Shown: positions 8,804 to 16,735 of the stretch, one piece after another | Layout: every line of letters starts with the position of its first letter | Numbering within the stretch: position 1 is the stretch's first letter | Source of the DNA: Collinsella sp. TM09-10AT | GTDB taxonomy: Bacteria > Actinomycetota > Coriobacteriia > Coriobacteriales > Coriobacteriaceae | Direction: 5' to 3' | Assembly (NCBI RefSeq): GCF_003436275.1 | Contig: NZ_QSOP01000018.1 | Location: 1-48,714, forward strand | DNA: 48,714 nucleotides | Notes under the pieces: model-generated | Databases searched by the model: none | Told to the model about the DNA's origin: nothing | Seen by the model: the letters and a program-made list of their open reading frames with translations, nothing else | Made by a program: the position numbers and the translations under genes

Positions 8804-10090
8804 TTAGGGACGGACCTGGCCGGTGCCGCGGAGCTTGTATTTGTAGGTAGTGAGGGCCTCGGCGGCAAAGGGGCCGCGGGCGTGGAGCTTTTGGGTCGAG
8901 ATGCCGATCTCGGCGCCCAGGCCAAACTCGCCGCCGTCGGTGAAGCGCGTGCTGGCGTTGGCATACACGGCCGAGGCATCGACCGCGTCCAGGAAGCGCT
9001 CGCAGGCATCCTCGTCCTCGGCAACGAGGGCCTCGGAGTGCATGGTGCCGTAGCGGTTGATGTGCGCGATGGCTTCGTCCTCGTTCGCCACGACCTTCAC
9101 GCTCATCTCGAGCGCCAGATACTCGCGGCCCCAGTCCTCCTCAGTCGCGGCTACATAGTCGTCGCCCTCGGCAAGCCCGGCGGCAGCGCATGCGGCGCAC
9201 GTGGCCTCGTCGCCGTGAATCAGCACGCCGTGGTCGTGCAGCACGGCAACGACCGCCGGCAAAAACGAATCCGCCACGGCACGGTCGACCAGCAGCGACT
9301 CGGCGGCATTGCACACGCCCACGCGCTGCGTCTTAGCGTTGACGATAATGTTGAGCGCCTTGTCAAAATCGGCGGATTCATGCACGTAGATGTGGCAGTT
9401 GCCTGTGCCCGTCTCGATCACCGGCACAAGCGACTCGCGCACGCAGCGCTGGATCAGGCCCGCACCGCCACGCGGAATGAGCACATCGACAATACCGCGG
9501 AGCTTCATGAGCTCGCCGGTGGCCTCGCGGTCGGTGGACTCGATCATCGAGATAGCTTCGCGTGGAAAGCCCTGGGCCTCAAGCGCATCGGCCAGCAGTT
9601 CGGCAATCATGGCGCACGAGTGATAGGCCAGCGAACCGCCGCGCAGGATGCAGGCGTTGCCGGTGCGGATGCAGATGCCCGCGGCATCGGCCGTCACGTT
9701 GGGGCGCGCCTCGTAGACCATGGCAACCAGGCCCAGCGGCACACTCACGCGCGTAAGGTCCACGCCACTCGCAAGCACACGGTGATCGAGCACGCGGCCC
9801 ACGGGATCGGGCAGCTCGGCGAGCTTCTCCAGGCCGGCGGCCATGCCCTCGACGCGCTCGGGCGTCAGCAGCAGACGATCGAGCAATCCGACCGAGGTGC
9901 CCGCATCACGCGCAGCGGACATATCGAGCTCGTTGGCGGCGACGATGGAGTCGATACCGTTGCGCAGTGCTGCGGCCATGGCGCGCACGGCCTCCTGGCG
10001 CTGCTCGTCGCTCGCCGTGGCAAGCGAGGCCGACGCTGCCTTAGCGGCAACGGCAAGATCGTGGACATACGTGGCTATATCGACCGACAT
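8804..10090 (-). CDS. proA: Gamma-glutamyl phosphate reductase
   Basis: ProA performs the second step of proline synthesis, NADPH-dependent reduction of gamma-glutamyl phosphate to glutamate semialdehyde. The 428-residue protein is an aldehyde-dehydrogenase-fold enzyme: EARPNVTADAAG near 128-138, LRGGSLAYHS near 149-158, IPRGGAGLI near 205-213, and the catalytic Cys260 in QRVGVCNAAES. Length is typical. It ends in DKLRGTGQVRP-like residues common to ProA. Its partner proB is 1.6 kb away on the same strand, but an opposing hydrolase gene separates them, so the usual proBA operon is split here. The start region shares about 110 bases with the divergent hydrolase gene. Confidence 0.97.
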   Translation of the reverse strand: MSVDIATYVHDLAVAAKAASASLATASDEQRQEAVRAMAAALRNGIDSIVAANELDMSAARDAGTSVGLLDRLLLTPERVEGMAAGLEKLAELPDPVGRVLDHRVLASGVDLTRVSVPLGLVAMVYEARPNVTADAAGICIRTGNACILRGGSLAYHSCAMIAELLADALEAQGFPREAISMIESTDREATGELMKLRGIVDVLIPRGGAGLIQRCVRESLVPVIETGTGNCHIYVHESADFDKALNIIVNAKTQRVGVCNAAESLLVDRAVADSFLPAVVAVLHDHGVLIHGDEATCAACAAAGLAEGDDYVAATEEDWGREYLALEMSVKVVANEDEAIAHINRYGTMHSEALVAEDEDACERFLDAVDASAVYANASTRFTDGGEFGLGAEIGISTQKLHARGPFAAEALTTYKYKLRGTGQVRP

Positions 10091-10202
10091 GGACGGCCCT
10101 TTCTCCTAGAAGTTTGCAACCATGGTAGCCGATTTGCGCATGCCCTCGCCCGCGGCGGTAGAATTGGTCAACCCGAAACACCGCAACGAACGGAAGACTC
10201 AC

Positions 10203-11621
10203 ATGGCCCTCATTACTTCGTACCACGTCCCCGGCCTGTATGTCGAGGACCACAGCATCGACGTCCCCCTCGACTGGCGCGGCCTGGAGCCAATGCTCCT
10301 GGCCGTCGGCAGCACCATGCGCCGCGGCGCTATGCCGGCACCAATCGCCGGCGCGCCCGAGAGCATCAAGCTCTTCTACCGCGTGGTTTGCGCGCCCGAC
10401 CGCATCAACGACGATCTGCCGCTGCTTCTGTTTTTGCAGGGCGGCCCCGGCGGCGAGAGCCCGCGTCCGCTGTCACCCACAAGCGATGGCTGGATCGAGG
10501 AGGCCGTCAAGCACTTCCGCGTGGTCCTGCCCGACCAGCGCGGCACCGGACGCAGTAGCTGCGTGGACGGACGCACGATTGCCACCTTGGGCGATCGCGC
10601 CGAGGCAGCCGGCGCCGATGCGGCCCGCTCGCAGGCGGACTTCCTCAAGCGCCACCTCGCCAGCTCCATCGTGCGCGATTTTGAGTACCTGCGCCTGGTG
10701 GGCTTTGGCGGCAAGCCCTGGGTCACACTCGGGCAGAGCTACGGCGGCTTTTTGACGTTGAGCTATCTGTCGCTCTTCCCCGAGGGCGTGGCGGCAAGCT
10801 TTACCTGCGGCGGCATCCCCCACGTGCCGGCGAGCGCAAGCGAGGTCTACGCGCACACCTTCCCGCGCATGGCTGCCAAGACACAGCAGTATTACGACCG
10901 CTACCCCGCCGACGTCGAGCGCGTGGCGGCTCTTGCCGATGCGCTCGAGGCTCAGAAGCCCGTGCTGCCCGACGGCTCGCCGATGACGGTCGAGCGCCTA
11001 CAGCTCATGGGCAGCGACTTTGGCATGAAGCCGAGCTTTGAGCGCATGCATTGGATTATCGATCACGCTTTTGTTGACGGCGACGGCACGCTGACCTGCG
11101 GCGTCTCGATATCTGACAGCTTTTTGATGCGTGCCTTCGAGCGCACCAACACGCGCACGAATCCGCTGTACTGGACGCTTCAGGAGTTCATCTACGCCGA
11201 CGGCGATACCATGCCCATTCGCTGGGCCGCGGCAGAGGAGAAGGCACACCGTGCCGAGTTCGACACCCTCGCGCGCCCGCTCATGTTTACCGGCGAGGCC
11301 ATGTTCCCGTGGATGTTTGAGCAGATGCCCGAGCTTAAGCCGTTTAAACCCACCATGGACCTGCTGATGGAAGACACCAGCTGGGACAAGATCTACGACC
11401 CGCAACGCCTGGCCTGCAACGAGGTGCCGCTCCAGGCCGCGGTGTATTTCGACGACATGTACGTCGATTCGGGCCTGCAGCTCGATACGCTCAGCCGCGT
11501 GGGCAACTCGCATGCCTGGGTGACGAACGAGTTCGAGCACGACGGCCTGCACGGCAGCGTGGTGTTCAAGCACCTCTTCGACGAAGCCCTCAACCGCGGA
11601 GACCTGCGCCAGATCTTCTAG
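10203..11621 (+). CDS. Alpha/beta hydrolase, prolyl aminopeptidase (S33)-like
   Basis: The 472-residue protein has the S33 (proline iminopeptidase/tripeptidyl peptidase) layout: oxyanion-loop GGPGGES at 80-86, DQRGTGRS at 111-118, nucleophile Ser179 in GQSYGG, and an acid/base pair near the C-terminus (Asp in AVYFDDMYVD, His in NEFEHDGLHG). Such enzymes remove N-terminal proline or small peptides in the cytoplasm; the exact substrate is not predictable. The start at the ATG of MALITSYHV was chosen because the upstream in-frame extension overlaps the promoter space; a weak GGAAG lies before it. It lies on the opposite strand between proA and proB, a context that fits proline metabolism. Confidence 0.88.
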   Translation: MALITSYHVPGLYVEDHSIDVPLDWRGLEPMLLAVGSTMRRGAMPAPIAGAPESIKLFYRVVCAPDRINDDLPLLLFLQGGPGGESPRPLSPTSDGWIEEAVKHFRVVLPDQRGTGRSSCVDGRTIATLGDRAEAAGADAARSQADFLKRHLASSIVRDFEYLRLVGFGGKPWVTLGQSYGGFLTLSYLSLFPEGVAASFTCGGIPHVPASASEVYAHTFPRMAAKTQQYYDRYPADVERVAALADALEAQKPVLPDGSPMTVERLQLMGSDFGMKPSFERMHWIIDHAFVDGDGTLTCGVSISDSFLMRAFERTNTRTNPLYWTLQEFIYADGDTMPIRWAAAEEKAHRAEFDTLARPLMFTGEAMFPWMFEQMPELKPFKPTMDLLMEDTSWDKIYDPQRLACNEVPLQAAVYFDDMYVDSGLQLDTLSRVGNSHAWVTNEFEHDGLHGSVVFKHLFDEALNRGDLRQIF

Positions 11622-11622
11622 C

Positions 11623-11672
11623 AAAGGAGTGTCCCCGTCTGCCGGCACAAAAGGAACGTCCCCAAGTGCCGG
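11623..11672. repeat. Short dispersed repeat (GGAACGTCCCCAAGTGCCGG family), copy 1
   Basis: Two tandem half-units, AAAGGAGTGTCCCCGTCTGC and AAAAGGAACGTCCCCAAGTG, each ending in GCCGG, follow the hydrolase stop. Related copies lie at 24287-24342 and 48640-48680. Confidence 0.5.
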
Positions 11673-11676
11673 AAAA

Positions 11677-11724
11677 GGAGAGGCAGCACTGCTGGCAAAA
11701 CGAGCCGCAGCGCTGCCTCTCTTT
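11677..11724 (-). terminator. Terminator of proB, possibly bidirectional
   Basis: GGAGAGGCAGC pairs with GCTGCCTCTC across a 25-base loop containing a second small stem. On the minus strand it is followed by TTTTCC, and on the plus strand by TTTATG. The proB stop lies in the hairpin base. Confidence 0.75.
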
Positions 11725-12850
11725 ATGCAAACACTATCAAGTTGTCCCTATGGATCGCGGGCTTCTCGGCCAGGTCTGCGAGCAGGCGGTTGCTGGCAAT
11801 CTGGTCCTGGCGGCGGCCGGCTGCAAGCTCCAGCACGTCCGAATCGGCCTCGGCGATACCACGGGCGACAACCATGCCGCTCGGGTCGCACACGTCGAGC
11901 ACATCGCCCTCGGCAAACTGGCCATCGACCTCGCGAATACCCACCGCGAGCAGCGACGATCCGCGGCTGACCAGCGCCTTCGCGGCGCCATCATCGACCG
12001 TCACCGAGCCATGCGCCTTGTCACCCAGTGCGATCCACAACTTGCGCGGCGCAATGTCCAGGCGCTCCGCCGGCGGATCGAACAGCGTACCCACGCTCTC
12101 GCCGCGGGCCAGACGCACGAGCGCATCGGGCTCCTCGCCCGAGCAAATCACGCTTTGAATGCCCGCCGTCATGAGAATGCGGCTCGCGCGAATCTTGGTG
12201 ATCATGCCGCCCGTACCCACCGATGTGGAAGAATCGCCCGCCGAGGCGATAATCTTGGCATCGATCTTATGCACGACCGGGATAAACTCGGCCGTCGGAT
12301 CCTCATGCGGATTGGCGGTGTAGAGGCCATCGATGTCCGAGAGCGTCACGCACAGATCGGCAGAAACCAGGCAGCTCACAAGCGCCGCCAGCGTGTCGTT
12401 GTCGCCGAACTTGATCTCATCGACGGTAACGGTGTCGTTCTCGTTGACGACCGGCACCACGCCCAGCTCCACCAGGCGCAGCAGGGCGTCGCGCGCGTGC
12501 AGGTAGGACGTGCGGCGCGCCGTGTCGTGACGCGTGAGCAGCACGAGCGAGGTGAGCAGGTCGCGCGCATGGAACTCCTCGTCGTAGGCCGACGAGATGA
12601 TGCACTGACCGGCCGAGGCGCAGGCCTGCAGGCTCGGCAGGTCACCGACCGGCTTGCGGTCGAAGCCCAGCACGGGATAGCCGCAGGCAATGGCACCCGA
12701 GCTCACCACGACCAGGCGCCAGCCAAGCTCGCGCAGCGCTGCGGCCTGGTCGGCAAGCCCGCCGATAAAGGCGCGGTTGACCTTGCCGTCGGCGCCCACC
12801 ACCGTGGACGAACCGATCTTTACCACCATCGTTTTATAAGAAGTCGTCAT
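11723..12850 (-). CDS. proB: Glutamate 5-kinase
   Basis: ProB phosphorylates glutamate with ATP to start proline synthesis and is usually feedback-inhibited by proline. The 375-residue protein has the amino-acid-kinase fold: KIGSSTVVGADGKVN near the N-terminus, VSSGAIACGY near 50-59, NENDTVTVDEIKFGDNDTLA near 137-156, and GTGGMITKI for nucleotide binding. A C-terminal PUA domain (about 275-355) is present, as in the longer bacterial ProB. No clear ribosome-binding site precedes the ATG at 12850 or the in-frame ATG 7 codons later, so the start is uncertain. It follows pncB on the same strand but a hairpin separates them, and a terminator follows. Confidence 0.96.
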   Translation of the reverse strand: MTTSYKTMVVKIGSSTVVGADGKVNRAFIGGLADQAAALRELGWRLVVVSSGAIACGYPVLGFDRKPVGDLPSLQACASAGQCIISSAYDEEFHARDLLTSLVLLTRHDTARRTSYLHARDALLRLVELGVVPVVNENDTVTVDEIKFGDNDTLAALVSCLVSADLCVTLSDIDGLYTANPHEDPTAEFIPVVHKIDAKIIASAGDSSTSVGTGGMITKIRASRILMTAGIQSVICSGEEPDALVRLARGESVGTLFDPPAERLDIAPRKLWIALGDKAHGSVTVDDGAAKALVSRGSSLLAVGIREVDGQFAEGDVLDVCDPSGMVVARGIAEADSDVLELAAGRRQDQIASNRLLADLAEKPAIHRDNLIVFA

Positions 12851-12921
12851 ACGTCAAACCAATCGAATGTCGAGCGTTCGGGCGAGCTGGGGCAGTCGGG
12901 GCGCCTGGTGCGGAACGGACG

Positions 12922-12960
12922 AAAATGATCCGTTTTCCTCCGTCCCCTTCGGATCATTTT
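12922..12960 (-). terminator. Terminator overlapping the pncB stop
   Basis: AAAATGATCCG and CGGATCATTTT form an 11-bp perfect inverted repeat. Its 5' arm on the minus strand contains the pncB TGA stop, and the 3' arm ends in ATTTTCG. Confidence 0.7.
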
Positions 12961-14459
12961 GCCCAGGGGAAGGCCGAAGCCGCAGCCATGTTCTTGCGCA
13001 CGAGCTCGTCGCGCACCTGAGCCAGGCCCTGCTCCATGCCCACCACATAGGTCTGCGGGTACAGGAAGCGCTTGAAAGCTGCGTCCAGATGGTCAAGTGC
13101 CCAGGCGCAACGCTCGCGCGCGTCCTGGATGCTCTCACGCGGAGCCACCGCACTGCCATCGCGCACGATCGGCACCAGCAGCTCGCGATACTCAAGTTCG
13201 GACACGTCGGTCACCAGAGCGGCATCATTCACGGCCACGAGGGTATTGCCGCGCGCGGCGCCCTCCCCCGCCAGATGGTCCTCGTCGTAGATCATGTCGC
13301 AGACCGGGCCGCCAAAGCCGTCGTAATAACGGCGCACGCGTTGCACACCCGGGATCGTGCGCTTGTAGGGCTGCTCGGAGAGCTTGACCACCGGCGTCCA
13401 CGGGTCCGTCTCACTCGCACGGCGGGCGGCGAGCTTGTACACGCCGCCCAGCGCCGGCTGGTCGTAGCAGGTCGCGAGCTTGGTGCCCACGCCAAAGCTA
13501 TCGATAGGCGCGCCCTGGTCGAGCAGCGACTGAATCGTGTACTCATCCAAATCGTTAGAAACCGAGATCCCCACATAGGGCAGGCCCTCGGCATCAAAAC
13601 GGCCGCGCACATACTTGGAGAGCTTGGCGAGGTCGCCGGAGTCGATGCGAATGGCCGACAGGCGCTCGCCCACCGCTTCCATCTCCTTGGCAACCGTAAT
13701 GGCATGCTCGCAGCCCTCACGTACGTCGTAGGTGTCGATGAGCAGCGTGCAATTCTTGGGGCTCGACTTGGCAAAGGCGCGGAAGGCCTCGAGCTCGGAG
13801 TCGAAGCTCATGACCCAGCTGTGCGCATGCGTGCCAAAGACGGGAATACCGTAGCGGCGGCCGGCGAGCACATTGGACGTAGAGGAGCAGCCGGCAACGT
13901 AGCTCGCGCGCGCGACGGCCAGCCCGCCATCGGGACCCTGGGCGCGGCGCAGGCCAAACTCGGCAACGGGACGGCCGTCCGCCGCCAGCACCACGCGCGC
14001 CGTCTTGGTGGCAACAAGCGTCTGGAAGCCGACGATGTTGAGCAGCGCCGTTTCGAGCAGCTGGCACTCCAGCGCGGGACCGGTGACGCGAACCATGGGT
14101 TCGCGCGGAAAGACGAGCTCGCCCTCGGGGACGGCGTCGATGTTTACATGTGCACGAAAATCGCGCAGGTAGTCGAGGAATGCAGGCTTGAACATCGCAC
14201 CGCCGGCCGGGGCCTGGAGTGAGGCGAGGTAGTCGATATCCTCGGGCGTAAAGCGCAGGTTCTCGACCAGCTCGGGCAGCTCGGCGGTGCCGCACATGAC
14301 GGCATAGGCGCTGCCAAAGGGATGGTCGCGGTAAAACGCGGTAAAACAACCCTGCTCATTGGCCTTGCCGCTCTCCCACAGGCCCTGGGCCATAGTGAGC
14401 TCGTACAGATCGGTGAGCATTGCAATGTCGGTGGGATGCGAGATGTCGGTCAAAGCCAT
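12954..14459 (-). CDS. pncB: Nicotinate phosphoribosyltransferase
   Basis: This enzyme makes nicotinate mononucleotide from nicotinate and PRPP in NAD salvage. The 501-residue protein carries the family features: MLTDLYELTMAQ at about 14-25, the GCFTAFYR strand, the VAGCSSTSNVLAGRRYGIPV segment around 198-217, and GTHAHSWVMSF, whose His is the phosphorylated residue in the family. RIDSGDLAKLSKYVR (PRPP/phosphate site) and VGTKLATCYDQPALGGVYKL follow. AAAGG lies 7 nt before the ATG. It is about 30-60 residues longer than enterobacterial PncB and resembles the Gram-positive subtype. Confidence 0.95.
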   Translation of the reverse strand: MALTDISHPTDIAMLTDLYELTMAQGLWESGKANEQGCFTAFYRDHPFGSAYAVMCGTAELPELVENLRFTPEDIDYLASLQAPAGGAMFKPAFLDYLRDFRAHVNIDAVPEGELVFPREPMVRVTGPALECQLLETALLNIVGFQTLVATKTARVVLAADGRPVAEFGLRRAQGPDGGLAVARASYVAGCSSTSNVLAGRRYGIPVFGTHAHSWVMSFDSELEAFRAFAKSSPKNCTLLIDTYDVREGCEHAITVAKEMEAVGERLSAIRIDSGDLAKLSKYVRGRFDAEGLPYVGISVSNDLDEYTIQSLLDQGAPIDSFGVGTKLATCYDQPALGGVYKLAARRASETDPWTPVVKLSEQPYKRTIPGVQRVRRYYDGFGGPVCDMIYDEDHLAGEGAARGNTLVAVNDAALVTDVSELEYRELLVPIVRDGSAVAPRESIQDARERCAWALDHLDAAFKRFLYPQTYVVGMEQGLAQVRDELVRKNMAAASAFPWAK

Positions 14460-14543
14460 GGGGCGACCTTTCGGATGCGTTGTGCAGAGGTTGAGGGTTG
14501 GAAAAGGGCAGAGTGTTCGGGCATGGCACCCAGCGCGAATGGG

Positions 14544-14984
14544 CTAGAGCAGGCCCATGCTGGTCAGGATCGTGTAGCCCATAAAGATGACAAACGCGAT
14601 GAGGGCAAGGACAATGATGATTTTTTGAGCCGGCGCCATGCCAGGGATCTCGTTCTCGCCCGTAGGCTCCTTGGAGGTAACCATGCGCTGGGCAAAGGTC
14701 ATCTCGTCACGGCTCGGCTTGGGCTCGACGGACTTGGAACGAGCGACCTTTTTAGGCTGAAGTTTAGGTGCGGTGGGCGCGGGCTTCGCGGCGGCGGGCT
14801 TGGGCGCGGGGGCGACGTTCGCGGCGGCCTCCTCGGCCTTCTCGCGCTCGGCACGCAGGGCGGCCAGCTCCTCACGCTCGCGGCGTGCCTCTTCCTGGGC
14901 CTCGCGACGAGCTTTCTCGGCGCGGAGCTCTTCCAACTCGGCGCGTTCCTCGGCAGACAGTGGTTGGGACTCAAGCTTGGCCAT
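14544..14984 (-). CDS. Small coiled-coil protein with C-terminal membrane anchor
   Basis: I recognise no family. The 146-residue protein begins with a highly charged helix (about 10-60, rich in Glu, Arg and Ala, with EEARREREELAALRAEREK-type heptads) predicting a coiled coil. An Ala/Pro/Lys-rich linker follows at about 62-95. A single hydrophobic segment (IIIVLALIAFVIFMGYTIL) at about 122-140 ends the chain, so it is tail-anchored. The ATG at 14984 was chosen over an in-frame start 12 codons upstream because AAAGGG lies 7 nt before it. It lies just downstream of tRNA-Ala, separated by that gene's terminator. Confidence 0.75.
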   Translation of the reverse strand: MAKLESQPLSAEERAELEELRAEKARREAQEEARREREELAALRAEREKAEEAAANVAPAPKPAAAKPAPTAPKLQPKKVARSKSVEPKPSRDEMTFAQRMVTSKEPTGENEIPGMAPAQKIIIVLALIAFVIFMGYTILTSMGLL

Positions 14985-15002
14985 GGTACAGCCCTTTCTT
15001 TT

Positions 15003-15034
15003 AAAAAAAGCCGCCGACACAATGTCAGCGGCTT
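15003..15034 (-). terminator. Terminator after tRNA-Ala
   Basis: The minus strand reads GCCGCTGACA, TTG, TGTCGGCGGC and seven T residues, a textbook intrinsic terminator 15 nt past the tRNA 3' end. Confidence 0.88.
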
Positions 15035-15048
15035 ATCAAATCCAAGGG

Positions 15049-15121
15049 TGGAGACGAAGGGAGTCGAACCCTCGGCCTCTGCCATGCGACGGCAGCGCTC
15101 TCCCAACTGAGCTACGTCCCC
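15049..15121 (-). tRNA. tRNA-Ala (anticodon CGC)
   Basis: The minus strand folds as a complete cloverleaf: acceptor GGGGACG/CGTCTCC with the G3-U70 pair that identifies tRNA-Ala, D stem GCTC/GAGC, anticodon stem CTGCC/GGCAG with loop GTCGCAT (anticodon CGC, reading GCG), variable region AGGCC, and T arm GAGGG-TTCGACT-CCCTT. The discriminator is A. The following bases are CCC, so the 3' CCA is not encoded and must be added by tRNA nucleotidyltransferase. Confidence 0.95.
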
Positions 15122-15227
15122 AGGACAAGTTGATATTTTACCTACGGCTCGCCAACTGTCAACGCCCAATACCCAGTCTTTTTGGGACGCGGCTATTTTG
15201 ACAACTTTTCGAGCAGGCGATCCTCTC

Positions 15228-15262
15228 GATGATTTTTTAATCCCCGTCCCAGAAAAATCATC
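15228..15262. repeat. Hairpin repeat with AATCCCCGTCCCAG loop, copy 1
   Basis: GATGATTTTT and AAAAATCATC form a 10-bp perfect stem around AATCCCCGTCCCAG-type loop sequence. A second copy with a weaker stem lies at 26238-26268. It lies just past the stop of the minus-strand radical SAM gene and may act as its terminator, although no T-run follows on that strand. Confidence 0.55.
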
Positions 15263-15272
15263 GGCGAGCGCA

Positions 15273-16211
15273 CTACTTTGCGCTGGTGAGGACGCCGGTG
15301 GTGTCGAACGCCGGGGTGAAGCTCTCGTCTACCGCTCCGCCTTCTTGCCAAAACATCGTCGTAAAGCCCAGGTCGTCGGCATGGTCGAGCACCTGCTCGT
15401 ACTCCTCGCGCGTCACGGCGCGCGCCAGGTCGCCGCCTTGTTCGCGCATGAGGGCATTGGGCGTGTACTGGTTCATGACCGAGATCGGCACGTCGCCCAC
15501 CGTCTGCCACACCAGGTCCAACACGCGGCACGAATCGTCCGCATGCCCCGGCAGCACCAGATGACGCACGATTATGCCGCGCTTCATGAGCCCGTCCCCG
15601 TCTACCAGCTCTCCCCCGCGGCGCTCAATCTCGCGCGCCATCTGGGCCAGACCCGACACAGCCACGCGCGGGTAGTCCTTAATATGAGAGAGTGACTGCG
15701 CAAGCGCCGCATTGGCATACTTAAAGTCGGTAAGCCACACGTCGACCAAATCGCCGAGCGCCGCCACGGCACTCGCACGCTCATAACCGCTCGTGTTGTA
15801 GACGATCGGGATGTCCAGCCCGCGCTCCCGAGCTGCGGCAATCGCGGCAGGCAACAGGTGCGCATAGTGCGTCGCCGTCACTAGGTTGATGTTATTGGCG
15901 CCCTGGTCCTGCAGCTCCAGCATAATCTCGACCAAACGCTCGGGCGAAATCTCAAGCCCAAAATTGCCCGTCGAGATCTCGTGGTTCTGGCAATAGATAC
16001 ATTTGAGCGAGCAGCCGCTAAAGAAGATCGTGCCCGAACCGGCCTCGCCCGAGATAGGCGGCTCCTCCCACATATGAAGCGCCGCGCGGGCCACCTTGAG
16101 CGTGTCATCGGCACCGCATACGCCGTGCGCACCCTCGTCGCGCACCGCACCGCAACGGCGCGGACACAAATGGCAGGCGGGCGAAAAAAGTTCGGTCAAC
16201 GGCGTCGGCAT
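15273..16211 (-). CDS. Radical SAM protein, pyruvate-formate-lyase-activase-like
   Basis: The 312-residue protein has the radical SAM cluster motif CSLKCIYC (Cys67, Cys71, Cys74), which binds a 4Fe-4S cluster and S-adenosylmethionine. An N-terminal Cys set (Cys13, Cys16, Cys20, Cys32) may bind a second cluster or zinc. It matches the group often labelled putative PFL-activating enzyme (COG1313-like), whose real substrate is unknown; no glycyl-radical enzyme gene is nearby. The VTATHYAHLLPAAI and KYPRVAVSGLAQM-like segments fit the barrel. The ATG at 16211 was chosen because GGAG lies 9 nt before it; an upstream TTG in frame is also possible. Oxygen-sensitive chemistry fits an anaerobe. Confidence 0.85.
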   Translation of the reverse strand: MPTPLTELFSPACHLCPRRCGAVRDEGAHGVCGADDTLKVARAALHMWEEPPISGEAGSGTIFFSGCSLKCIYCQNHEISTGNFGLEISPERLVEIMLELQDQGANNINLVTATHYAHLLPAAIAAARERGLDIPIVYNTSGYERASAVAALGDLVDVWLTDFKYANAALAQSLSHIKDYPRVAVSGLAQMAREIERRGGELVDGDGLMKRGIIVRHLVLPGHADDSCRVLDLVWQTVGDVPISVMNQYTPNALMREQGGDLARAVTREEYEQVLDHADDLGFTTMFWQEGGAVDESFTPAFDTTGVLTSAK

Positions 16212-16357
16212 AAAAACATGCTCCAAAACAACGATTCAGCAGCTCAAACGTAAAGGGACCAACCGCACAGACGGCTCGAGCCCAAGGCGCCGTAATCGTC
16301 CGACACGATTTTTGTAATGTCAAGACTGGAATCGATAAAGTGCCGCTTTATGATGTA

Positions 16358-16508
16358 GGTATTCCGCCCCCCGCGGAGCAACTGGGTGAACCGTCGCGTT
16401 TATTTAGGGAGCCCACACAGTCGTACCTAGTACAGGTATCCTTCGTTGTTAAGGACGCTGGAACAGTCGATGAGGGCACCCACCTGTTTTAGGTGGGTTC
16501 ATTTTCGT
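16358..16508 (+). ncRNA. Candidate structured RNA, possibly 6S-like
   Basis: The 524-base gap before the sugar-phosphate transferase gene contains a hairpin-rich stretch with no open frame: GTATCCTT/AAGGACGC, then ACCCACCT/AGGTGGGT (16478-16498) followed by TTCATTTTCG. A possible promoter (TGGAAT, 16 nt, TATGAT ending near 16352) would start transcription around 16358. The terminal GGCACCCACC..AGGTGGGTTC block resembles the 3' ends of 6S RNAs that I recall from Gram-positive bacteria. I could not build a complete 6S fold by eye, so the class is uncertain. Confidence 0.4.
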
Positions 16509-16517
16509 AACGTGGGG

Positions 16518-16544
16518 GGTGGTTTTTATTTGCCGAAAACCACC
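16518..16544. terminator. Small hairpin, possible terminator
   Basis: GGTGGTTTT and AAAACCACC form a 9-bp perfect stem around TATTTGCCG, 10 bases after the candidate RNA. Read on the minus strand it lies in the upstream region of the radical SAM gene. Confidence 0.4.
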
Positions 16545-16735
16545 ATTACAGCCCATATGGATCCCCGCCGGTATCCCGACAATCCATCGACAACATCCCA
16601 ATATCTGGTAAGCGCGTGATTATCGCTGCGTGCAATTCCATGCACCCCCCGTGGTCGAGTATCATGGTTCGGCTATGCCCTTTGCGCTTAGCAACCTTTG
16701 ACCTTTTCCTTCGACGCTTGGCGGTTTTTAGATTC

